NCBI GenBank assembly: GCA_016201215.1
Contig: JACQDH010000252.1
Span: 1 to 42,073 of the forward strand
Length of the DNA: 42,073 nt
Direction: 5' to 3'
DNA from: Acidobacteriota bacterium
Lineage (GTDB): Bacteria > Acidobacteriota > Terriglobia > Acidiferrales > UBA7541
Part shown: one piece after another, positions 10,456 to 16,879 of the stretch
Position numbering within the stretch: the stretch's first letter is position 1
How the letters are laid out: each line of letters starts with the position of its first letter
Notes under the pieces: generated by a model
The model's database searches: none
The model's input: the letters and a program-made list of their open reading frames with translations, nothing else
What the model was told of the DNA's origin: nothing
Made by a program: the position numbers and the translations under genes

Positions 10456-12120
10456 TTACACCTCGAGGATGACGGGGAGAATCAGCGGGCGCTTCGAGGT
10501 TTGCTTGTTCAGATAACGCTTCAGGTCCACGCGGATCTTTTCCTTGATGACGCTCCAGTCAGTTTTCTCTTCGGAGTTGGACTGCTCGACGGTGCGCAGC
10601 ACGACGTCGCGCGCCCCGAGGAGGATTTCCTGGCCGTCGTCCGAGGGCAGGAAGCCGCGCGTGACGATCTCCGGCAGTGACTCCATCCGTCCGGTGTGCT
10701 TGTCGATGGCGATAATGGGCACCACCACGCCGTCTTCCGACAGGTGCTTGCGGTCGCGGATCACCACCTCTTCGATCTCTTCGAGCGAGCCGGAATCCAC
10801 GCACACGCGCCCGGCCGTGACCGGCTCGCGGCGGAACGCCCCCTCCGGGGTGAATTCGATGGGCTGGCCGTCTTCGAGCAGCAGGATCTCGCCGGAAACC
10901 GCCCCCACTTGATGCGCTAGGCCGGCGTGGCGGAACAGTTGCCGGTATTCGCCGTGGATGGGGATGAAGTAGCGCGGGCGCACCAGATTCAGCAGCATCT
11001 TCTGTTCTTCCTGGCTGGCGTGGCCGGAGACGTGAATGATGCCGCTGTCATTGTCGTAGTAAACCAGGGCGCGGCGCCGCAGCATGTGGTCGAGCATGCG
11101 GAAAATGGCCTTCTCGTTGCCGGGAATGATGCGCGCGGAGAGGATGACCGTGTCGTTTTCTTCGACGCTCAGCAACCGATGGTTGTCCACGGCGATGCGC
11201 GACAGTGAGGACATCGGCTCGGCTTGGCTTCCGCTGGCCAGCACGACGAGCTTTTTGGGGTCAAACGACTTCAAATCCTGCGGCCGCACCACCATGCCGT
11301 CGGGGATGTGCAGCCGCTCGAGCCCGTGCGCGATTTCGACGTTGTCCACCATGCTGCGCCCGACAAAGCCGACCTTGCGGCCCACCGCCGCAGCGATATC
11401 CACCACCGACTGAATGCGGGGAATCGAGGAGGCAAAACACGATACCAGCACCCGGCGCGGCGCCGTACGGCAGAGCTCCTCGAGGCGCGTCCACACCGCT
11501 CGCTCCGAAGGCGTGTAGCCCGGGCGCTCGACGTTGGTGCTGTCGCTGAACAGCGCCAGCACTCCTTCCTGGCCGTAGCGCGCAAAGGCGTGCAGGTCGA
11601 ACGGCTGCCCGTCCATCGGCGTCGGATCCATTTTGAAGTCGCCCGAGTGGATGATGATGCCGAGTGGCGTGCGCACCGCCAGCGCCACGCAGTCAATCGT
11701 GCTGTGCGTGACGTAGATGAACTCGATCTCAAACGGGCCGAGCCCCACCTTCCGCCCCGCCGCCACCTCGAGCAGCATCGCCTTCTCGAGCAGGCCGTGC
11801 CCCTCCAGCCGCTTGCGCACCAGCGCCAGGGTGAAGCGCGTGCCGTAGATGGGCACGTTCAGATCGCTCAGGATGTAGGGCAGCGCGCCGATGTGGTCCT
11901 CGTGGCCGTGCGTCAGCACGATGGCGCGCACCGCGGCGCGGTTCTGCTTCAGATAGGCGATGTCGGGAATGACGATGTCCACGCCGAGCAGCTCGGCCTC
12001 GGGGAACATCATGCCGGCATCAATGACGATGATGTCGTCGCCGTAGCGGAGGGCGAGCATGTTCATGCCGAACTCGCCCAACCCGCCCAGCGGAATGGCC
12101 CACAGAGAAGGTGTGCTCAA
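10456..12120 (-). CDS. rnj: Ribonuclease J
   Basis: A 554-residue metallo-beta-lactamase/beta-CASP ribonuclease with 5'-3' exonuclease and endonuclease activity in mRNA decay and rRNA processing. The metal site is seen in LTHGHEDHIGAL (H71, H73, D75, H76), HSTIDC, and HSGDFKMDPTP. The beta-CASP part contains FSDSTNVERPGYTPSE and SGHASQEEQKMLL, followed by PRYFIPIHGEYRQL. Length is typical (550-560). The start is a TTG at 12118-12120. It gives the standard N-terminus LWAIPLGGLGEFGMNM, and the same TTG is preserved at the matching place in a decayed copy of this region at 12.6 kb. GTGGAGG lies 13 bases upstream, which is somewhat far. It is the first gene of the operon that continues with rimI, uppP and ftsK. 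Confidence 0.95.
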   Translation of the reverse strand: MSTPSLWAIPLGGLGEFGMNMLALRYGDDIIVIDAGMMFPEAELLGVDIVIPDIAYLKQNRAAVRAIVLTHGHEDHIGALPYILSDLNVPIYGTRFTLALVRKRLEGHGLLEKAMLLEVAAGRKVGLGPFEIEFIYVTHSTIDCVALAVRTPLGIIIHSGDFKMDPTPMDGQPFDLHAFARYGQEGVLALFSDSTNVERPGYTPSERAVWTRLEELCRTAPRRVLVSCFASSIPRIQSVVDIAAAVGRKVGFVGRSMVDNVEIAHGLERLHIPDGMVVRPQDLKSFDPKKLVVLASGSQAEPMSSLSRIAVDNHRLLSVEENDTVILSARIIPGNEKAIFRMLDHMLRRRALVYYDNDSGIIHVSGHASQEEQKMLLNLVRPRYFIPIHGEYRQLFRHAGLAHQVGAVSGEILLLEDGQPIEFTPEGAFRREPVTAGRVCVDSGSLEEIEEVVIRDRKHLSEDGVVVPIIAIDKHTGRMESLPEIVTRGFLPSDDGQEILLGARDVVLRTVEQSNSEEKTDWSVIKEKIRVDLKRYLNKQTSKRPLILPVILEV

Positions 12121-12150
12121 TGCGGTGAACCAGCCTCCACCAAACTCCTC

Positions 12151-12159
12151 ATCCTACCA
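12151..12159 (-). promoter_or_regulatory. Extended -10 of the rnj operon
   Basis: TGGTAGGAT on the minus strand, 30 bases upstream of the rnj TTG start. The TG one base before the hexamer makes it an extended -10. The equivalent element TGATAGGAT occurs at the same distance before the rnj-like fragment at 12.6 kb. No clear -35 is seen. Confidence 0.5.
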
Positions 12160-12192
12160 TATGACGCTGCGGTGAAGCGGGAAAGCGTAGAA

Positions 12193-12234
12193 AAGTCAAC
12201 AGTCAACAGTTGAAAGTCAAAAGTTGTACAGTTG
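12193..12234. repeat. AACTGTTGACTGTTGAC-type repeats upstream of rnj
   Basis: Read on the minus strand the stretch carries CAACTGT, CAACTTTTGACTTT, CAACTGTTGACTGTTGACT. These are seven-base units related to those after ftsK at 6703-6748. They lie between the glsB-like gene and the rnj promoter and look non-coding. Confidence 0.6.
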
Positions 12235-12263
12235 CCGAGTGGATGTGTGGAGAGCTGAAACGG

Positions 12264-12521
12264 CTACTTGTTGCCGGCGAACAGACGCGCAATGGCCACC
12301 AGAACCACGGCGCCGACTGTAGCCGCCGCTAGGCTGAACAGGAAACCGCCGCCGAAGATGCCCAGCTTTGAGAAAATCCAGCCGCCGAGCAGCGCTCCGA
12401 TCAGGCCCAGGGATAAGTCTGCGAGGCATCCGAAACCGGCGCCCCGCGTCACCTTGCCTGCCAGCCACCCGGCAATCAGCCCGATCAGAATCCAGGCGAT
12501 CAATGAATGCGAGAATCTCAC
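12264..12521 (-). CDS. GlsB/YeaQ/YmgE-family small membrane protein
   Basis: An 85-residue protein with three hydrophobic helices rich in glycine: IAWILIGLIAGWLAGKV, then LSLGLIGALLGGWIFSKLGI, then FLFSLAAATVGAVVLVAIAR. This is the pattern of the GlsB/YeaQ/YmgE (transglycosylase-associated) family. These are inner-membrane proteins often linked to stress responses, but with no proven biochemical activity. The start is uncertain: the GTG at 12519-12521 lies one base after the stop of a small upstream frame, so coupled translation is possible; a TTG at 12501-12503, six codons in, would give the more usual short N-terminus. The region just upstream is a decayed copy of the rnj start. Confidence 0.8.
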   Translation of the reverse strand: MRFSHSLIAWILIGLIAGWLAGKVTRGAGFGCLADLSLGLIGALLGGWIFSKLGIFGGGFLFSLAAATVGAVVLVAIARLFAGNK

Positions 12522-12522
12522 C

Positions 12523-12639
12523 TCAAATCCCCACGCCGTGATTCTTTTCCGAGCCGATACCCCAGCCGAGGGTGATCACGTTCACGCCAAACTCGCCCAG
12601 CCCGCCGAGTTGAAGGGCCGCAAGGAAAGCTTCGCCCAA
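12523..12639 (-). pseudogene. Decayed copy of the rnj 5' end (38-codon reading frame)
   Basis: A frame starting at the TTG at 12637-12639 reads MGEAFLAALQLGGLGEFGVN, continues VITLGWGIGS, and stops at 12523. LGGLGEFGxNxxxL is the characteristic N-terminus of ribonuclease J and matches the functional rnj at 10456-12120. The DNA matches without gaps from the -10 box (TGRTAGGATG), through the 29 bases to the TTG, through 13 codons to GGCGGG and beyond. The rest of the gene is missing. It is most simply the stump of a tandem second rnj whose body was lost. Whether the short peptide is still translated, as a leader for the glsB-like gene one base downstream, cannot be decided from sequence. Confidence 0.6.
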
Positions 12640-12669
12640 CGCGCTCTGTGTCCCTCCACTCGACCCGGC

Positions 12670-12678
12670 ATCCTATCA
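12670..12678 (-). promoter_or_regulatory. Extended -10 of the rnj-like fragment and probably of the glsB-like gene
   Basis: TGATAGGAT on the minus strand corresponds to TGGTAGGAT before rnj, at the same distance from the TTG. It is the only visible promoter-like element upstream of the glsB-like gene, so the duplicated promoter may now serve that gene. Confidence 0.4.
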
Positions 12679-12777
12679 CAACCATTTGTGGCGGAACGTG
12701 GGAACGGTGGGACAGCCGTTCTTGCTTGTCCCGGTGAAAAAGGGCCCCGCGACAATGCCGATCCCACTGCGAAGATG

Positions 12778-13857
12778 CTAGGCCGGCTGTTGCATGGTCA
12801 TGCAGTGCAATGTCCCCAGGCCGAGCACCAGGTCGCGGCAGCCGACCCCGATCACTTCACGATCGGGGAATAAGGCCGCCAGGGTATTGAGTCCCACGCG
12901 ATCGCTCGGATCATCAAACGTGGGCACAAGCACCAGCTTGTTGGCGATATAAAAGTTGGCATAGCTTGCTGGGAGCCGTTGGCCGTTGAAGCACACCGGC
13001 TCCGGCATCGGCAGCGTTTCCACGCGCAGCGGCCGCCCGTCCTGATCCTTCATCTCTCGAAGGAGGGCGAGGTTCTCCTGGAGGGGCTCGTAGTTCACGT
13101 CTGCGTTGTTGGGTTCGACGACGGCCACCAACGTGTTCGAGTTCACAAATCGCGCCAAGTCGTCCACGTGGCCGTGCGTGTCGTCACCAGCGATGCCGTT
13201 CTTAAGCCACAGGACGTGCGCGACCCCGAGGTAGTCGAAGAGCACTTTGTGCAGATCCTCGCGTCCGAACCCCGGGTTCCGCGCCTGCACTGGGCTCAGC
13301 AAACATTCTTCGGTGGTCAGCAGGGTGCCCTTTCCGTTGACGTCGATGCTCCCGCCTTCCAGCACGACGCGCCGCCCCTGGTGCGTGGGCTCCCACAGCG
13401 GCAGCTTGAATCTCAGCGCGAGCTTTCGCGTCACTGCGTCGTCGTATTCCCAGTTGTCGTACTTGGCCCAGCCCGTGAAGCGCCAGTTGACGATGGCCGA
13501 GTGGCCCTCGCTGTTCTTCACGAAAACGGGTCCGTAGTCGCGCGTCCAGCTCCGATTCGTCCGCGCATGGAAGAAATCGACCGCCTGGAGGTCCGCAGCG
13601 CTCTTGCGAAGCACACGCCGCGCTTTCTCCTCAGCGTCTCGGCTCGCCACGAGGATGCAGACCCGCTCCACGCGCGCCAGCCGGCGCACGATCTCTCCGT
13701 ACACCCACGGAATCGGTGCGAACTTCCCGGGCCAATCTGTCTTTTCATGGGGCCAGGCCAGCCAGGTTGCCTGGTGAGGCTCCCACTCGGCCGGCAGGCG
13801 ATATCCGAGCTGACAAGGGGTGGAACGCGGTGCGCGATAGGGACTCAATCCAGCCAT
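12778..13857 (-). CDS. aguA: Agmatine deiminase
   Basis: This 359-residue enzyme of the guanidino-group-modifying (penta-propeller) superfamily hydrolyses agmatine to N-carbamoylputrescine and ammonia. Family features are YRLPAEWEPHQATWLAWPH at residue 19, RSWTRDYGPVFVKN near 100, VLEGGSIDVNGKGTLLTTEE near 165, GDDTHGHVDDLARF (catalytic His and Asp) near 225, and LGTLHCMTMQQP at the end with the nucleophile Cys352. The C-terminal motif is usually GxxNIHCITQQ or similar, so LGTLHCMTMQQ is a mild variant that keeps H and C. It overlaps the end of aguB by 13 bases, so the two are translated together. The product of the reaction is the substrate of AguB next to it. Confidence 0.92.
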   Translation of the reverse strand: MAGLSPYRAPRSTPCQLGYRLPAEWEPHQATWLAWPHEKTDWPGKFAPIPWVYGEIVRRLARVERVCILVASRDAEEKARRVLRKSAADLQAVDFFHARTNRSWTRDYGPVFVKNSEGHSAIVNWRFTGWAKYDNWEYDDAVTRKLALRFKLPLWEPTHQGRRVVLEGGSIDVNGKGTLLTTEECLLSPVQARNPGFGREDLHKVLFDYLGVAHVLWLKNGIAGDDTHGHVDDLARFVNSNTLVAVVEPNNADVNYEPLQENLALLREMKDQDGRPLRVETLPMPEPVCFNGQRLPASYANFYIANKLVLVPTFDDPSDRVGLNTLAALFPDREVIGVGCRDLVLGLGTLHCMTMQQPA

Positions 13858-14723
13858 CGCTCCAGCAGGGCAGAGTAGGCGTCAATGCGGCGGTCCCGCA
13901 GGAACGGCCAGTTGCGGCGGACTTCCTCCATGCGGCGTGGATCGCATTCGACGACGAGCGTCTCCTCGTTGGTGGTGGAAGCTTCGGCAAGAAGTTGCCC
14001 GAAGGGATCCGCGGCGAACGAGGCCCCCCAAAATTCCAGGCTGTTGTCTGCGGGCCCCTCGAAGCCGACGCGATTCACCACGGCCACAAAGATGCCGTTG
14101 GCAATGGCGTGCGCGCGCTGGATCGTGCGCCAGGCATCGAGTTGCGCAGCGCCCTGCTGCAGTTTTTCCGAAGGGTGCCAGCCGATACTGGTCGGATACA
14201 ACAGGATGTTGGCTCCCCGCAGGCTCGCCAGGCGCGCGCCCTCAGGGTACCACTGGTCCCAGCACACCAGCACGCCGATGCGGCCATAGCGGGTGTCAAA
14301 GTTGGGGAACCCCAGATCCCCCGGCGTGAAGTAGAACTTCTCGTAGTAGAGCGGGTCGTCCGGGATGTGCATCTTGCGGTAGAGCCCCAGCAGAGAGCCG
14401 TCGGCGTCGATTACGATGGCCGTGTTGTGATACAGGCCTGGCGCGCGGCGTTCAAACACCGGAGCCACAATCACAACCTGGAGCTCACGCGCCAGCGGGG
14501 TCAAGGCATTCGTCGTCGGCCCGGGAATTGGCTCCGCCAGTGCAAACAACTCCGCGTTCTCCTCGCGGCAAAGATACTGGGTGCGAAAAAGCTCTTGCAG
14601 GCAGATGATCTGGGCGCCCCGGCTGGCTGCTTCGCGGATCCGCGCCATCGCCTTCGACAGGTTCTCGTCCGGGCGGGTGGAGCACTTCATTTGGACGAGA
14701 CCGATGCTGAACTTCTCGTTCAT
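13845..14723 (-). CDS. aguB: N-carbamoylputrescine amidase
   Basis: A 292-residue nitrilase-superfamily amidase that converts N-carbamoylputrescine to putrescine, CO2 and ammonia. The Glu-Lys-Cys triad is visible: E44 in IICLQELFRTQYLC, K117 in GLYRKMHIPDDPLYYEKFYF, and C154 in VLVCWDQWYPEGAR. The stretches around LFRTQY and HIPDDP are typical of AguB rather than other nitrilases. The start is placed at the ATG at 14721-14723 (MNEKFSIGLVQM). An in-frame ATG three codons upstream lies inside a good -10 box, so it would not be transcribed. With that -10 the message would begin at or next to the chosen ATG. It is first in a two-gene unit with aguA and diverges from the deoxyhypusine synthase-like gene. 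Confidence 0.93.
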   Translation of the reverse strand: MNEKFSIGLVQMKCSTRPDENLSKAMARIREAASRGAQIICLQELFRTQYLCREENAELFALAEPIPGPTTNALTPLARELQVVIVAPVFERRAPGLYHNTAIVIDADGSLLGLYRKMHIPDDPLYYEKFYFTPGDLGFPNFDTRYGRIGVLVCWDQWYPEGARLASLRGANILLYPTSIGWHPSEKLQQGAAQLDAWRTIQRAHAIANGIFVAVVNRVGFEGPADNSLEFWGASFAADPFGQLLAEASTTNEETLVVECDPRRMEEVRRNWPFLRDRRIDAYSALLERWLD

Positions 14724-14730
14724 AGGCCGC

Positions 14731-14739
14731 ATACTATCA
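14731..14739 (-). promoter_or_regulatory. Extended -10 before aguB (leaderless start)
   Basis: TGATAGTAT on the minus strand ends seven bases before the ATG of aguB (spacer GCGGCCT). With the usual distance from -10 to +1, transcription begins at the start codon. No Shine-Dalgarno sequence fits between, which agrees with a leaderless message. Confidence 0.55.
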
Positions 14740-14927
14740 TTTCTTCCTGCGCTGCGAAGAATTCCCCCGGACGGATTGGCCTCGGAAAGCGCGCAGGGGC
14801 TGCCCCGCTCTTCTCGGAGGATCGCCTGAGGCTCCCGGAAGCAGTGGCGACGCGAAGCTCCTCATCGAATGACCGCTGGGAAACGCGTGTGTAAGTGACT
14901 TTCCTCTTTGCTTTGCGTGCGAGTTTG

Positions 14928-14933
14928 TACTAT
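14928..14933 (+). promoter_or_regulatory. Possible -10 of the deoxyhypusine synthase-like gene
   Basis: TACTAT on the plus strand, with a likely start of transcription near 14940, about 60 bases before the ATG. The -35 region is not convincing. Confidence 0.3.
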
Positions 14934-15001
14934 CAATAGTGGCGCGACGCAATCGAAAAACGCGCGCACGCGCATTCTCGACCGAGGCAAGAGGAGATTG
15001 G

Positions 15002-16102
15002 ATGGCCAAGAAAATGGGAGTCACCGGGCGCGACCTGCATGACCCGGTTCGGGATCGGCTGACGCCGATTTATCCGCTGGATCTTTCCAAGGTGCGCACG
15101 GTGGATGAGCTGGTGCGGGCGATGGGCCGCACGGCGTTTACCGGCCGGCAGGTTGGCGATGCCGCCGACGTGCTGGAAGCCATGGCGCGCGACAAGGATT
15201 GTTTCGTCGTGCTGACCCTTTCCGGCGCGATGACCGTGGCCAAAATGGGCCTGATCTTCTGCGACCTGATCGAATCGGGCGTGGCCAACGCCGTCGTCTC
15301 CACCGGCGCGCTGATGGCACACGGGCTGGTGGAAGCTACGGGCCGCTCGCACTTTCGCTACGACGCAAAGATGGACGACCGCGAGCTGTTCCACGCCGGT
15401 TACAACCGCGTTTATGACTCGCTCGAGCCCGAAGTCAACCTCGACACCGTCGAGCGGGTGGTGCAGGGAGTCTTTTCGGAGTGGGACGCCAACGAAACGC
15501 TGTCCAGTTGGGAGCTTCATCATCGCATCGGCGAGTACCTCAGCCGGCACGCCCCTGGGCGGGGCATCCTGAAGTCGGCGCTCGAACACGGCGTGCCGGT
15601 TTATGTGCCGGCGTTCACCGATTCGGAGCTGGGCATCGACTTCGCGCTGCACAAGAAGGCTCGGCTGCGCGCCGGCCGCCCCATGCTGCGTTACGACCCC
15701 TACGAAGACTTCGAGTACTTCGCCGAACTCATGCTGGGCGCAAAGAAGATGGGCATCTTCACGATTGGCGGCGGCGTGCCGCGCAACTGGTCGCAGCAGT
15801 TCGGCGTCTATGCCGAGTTGCTCGCGCGCCGCGGCTACGAAAAGCTGCCCCTCAAGCGCTACCACTACGGCGTGCGCATCTGTCCCGAGCCGGTGCACTG
15901 GGGCGGGCTTTCCGGCAGCACGTATTCCGAGGCGGTCTCCTGGGGCAAGTTCGTGCCGCCGGAGGAAGGCGGGCGCTTCGCTGAGGTGCTCGACGATGCC
16001 ACGGTCGCGTTGCCGCTGGTGGTTGGCGCGGTCTTCGAGCGGCTCGGCTATTTCCGGGGGCATCGAATTTGCAAAACCAAGAGTAGGAAGTCGAAGAAGT
16101 GA
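15002..16102 (+). CDS. Deoxyhypusine synthase-like protein without the catalytic lysine
   Basis: A 366-residue member of the deoxyhypusine synthase fold. Shared features are LTLSGAMTVAKMGLIFCDLI near residue 71, VPAFTDSELGIDFALHKKA near 202, FTIGGGVPRNW near 253, and SEAVSWGKF near 309, part of the NAD site. In true deoxyhypusine synthase the sequence GGGVVKHH carries the lysine that forms the covalent enzyme-aminobutyl intermediate; here it is GGGVPRNW, with Arg261 at that place. The protein is therefore of the bacterial 'DHS-like' group, and bacteria have no eIF5A to modify. The three neighbouring genes make putrescine from arginine, so an NAD-dependent aminoalkyl transfer to or from a small polyamine is the best guess. 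The ATG at 15002 follows AAGAGGAGATTGG, a strong ribosome binding site. Confidence 0.85.
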   Translation: MAKKMGVTGRDLHDPVRDRLTPIYPLDLSKVRTVDELVRAMGRTAFTGRQVGDAADVLEAMARDKDCFVVLTLSGAMTVAKMGLIFCDLIESGVANAVVSTGALMAHGLVEATGRSHFRYDAKMDDRELFHAGYNRVYDSLEPEVNLDTVERVVQGVFSEWDANETLSSWELHHRIGEYLSRHAPGRGILKSALEHGVPVYVPAFTDSELGIDFALHKKARLRAGRPMLRYDPYEDFEYFAELMLGAKKMGIFTIGGGVPRNWSQQFGVYAELLARRGYEKLPLKRYHYGVRICPEPVHWGGLSGSTYSEAVSWGKFVPPEEGGRFAEVLDDATVALPLVVGAVFERLGYFRGHRICKTKSRKSKK

Positions 16103-16108
16103 ACGAGG

Positions 16109-16666
16109 CTAGTCGTCGTCGCTGAGGAGAATGGCCGCGGCCAGCACCGTGCTCCACAGCCCGCGCTTGTCGCCCACGGCGGACTGGGTGATGTTCATCG
16201 TGCGCACGATTTTGTTCGAGATGCGGTAGACCTCCTTTTTCTCATCCCACGAGAGGTCCGGATCAAACTCCACGTTGAGCGTAGTGGCGAGCATCTCGGC
16301 GGCCAGCTCTTCGGCATATTCCCCGGCGACCTCTTCGGTCTCGCCGAAGGAATGGTGCTCGGAGAGATAGCCGTACATGGATTTGTCCGCGGGCAGCGCG
16401 AGCCCGATGCCCGCGGCAATCAGCCGGTGCGGCTCGCGCGTGGAGTTCTCGCTGATCACGGTGAAGGCCACCTGGCCGGGCTTGATGTGCTTCAGACCTT
16501 CGCTGCGCGAAATCAATTTGCAGTTGGGCGGGAAAATTGAAGAGACGCGGACGATGTTACACGCGGCGATGCCGGCGTTGCGCAGGGCCAGCTCAAAGCT
16601 GGAGAGCCGCTCGCGATGTTTGCCGACGCCCTTGGTGAGGAAGATCTTCTTCGCGACGAAGGCCAT
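16109..16666 (-). CDS. pdaD: Pyruvoyl-dependent arginine decarboxylase
   Basis: A 185-residue proenzyme of the PvlArgDC family, which turns arginine into agmatine and CO2. It is made as one chain that cleaves itself, and the serine at the new N-terminus becomes the pyruvoyl cofactor. The site is seen in [12 protein letters not shown]: cleavage is expected between Ser42 and Ser43. Further family features are [19 protein letters not shown], the glutamate in [20 protein letters not shown], and [18 protein letters not shown]. It converges on the deoxyhypusine synthase-like gene with only six bases between the stops and supplies the substrate of agmatine deiminase close by. A GGAGGAGG sequence is 23 bases before the ATG, farther than normal for a ribosome binding site, and no nearer start codon exists. 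Confidence 0.93.
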   Translation of the reverse strand: MAFVAKKIFLTKGVGKHRERLSSFELALRNAGIAACNIVRVSSIFPPNCKLISRSEGLKHIKPGQVAFTVISENSTREPHRLIAAGIGLALPADKSMYGYLSEHHSFGETEEVAGEYAEELAAEMLATTLNVEFDPDLSWDEKKEVYRISNKIVRTMNITQSAVGDKRGLWSTVLAAAILLSDDD

Positions 16667-16706
16667 GGATCGTGCCGGGCTGCGGTGCCTCCTCCGTTAA
16701 GCTGCC

Positions 16707-16733
16707 ACGCGAGCGGAATTTTTTACGCGAGCG
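16707..16733 (-). promoter_or_regulatory. Direct repeat upstream of the arginine decarboxylase gene
   Basis: ACGCGAGCG occurs twice with an 18-base period (16707-16715 and 16725-16733) around an A/T run, 40-67 bases upstream of the decarboxylase ATG. The spacing puts both copies on nearly the same face of the helix, as expected for a transcription-factor operator. No regulator is known. Confidence 0.35.
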
Positions 16734-16772
16734 AGAAAGTAGCAAGAACGTGCGGCAGTGTCAATCTCTTTC

Positions 16773-16879
16773 CCCGGTTCGCGCGCGACGCGCGTGTCGC
16801 ATCTTGCAGTAACCGAATGGGGAAAGTGCTGCGGGAGAGGAGCGCGACGCCGAGAAAATCTTCTTCAGCGCGAACCGGG
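16773..16879. repeat. 12-bp inverted repeat at the 3' end of the 5'-nucleotidase gene
   Basis: CCCGGTTCGCGC at 16773-16784 is the exact reverse complement of GCGCGAACCGGG at 16868-16879, with 83 bases between. The right arm overlaps the last codons of the 5'-nucleotidase gene. It could fold at the end of that transcript; no T-run follows, so it is not a classical terminator. Confidence 0.4.

Noticed and set aside
14933-16063. A 376-codon - strand frame opposite the deoxyhypusine synthase-like gene
   Set aside because: Antisense shadow; the + strand protein has clear family motifs.
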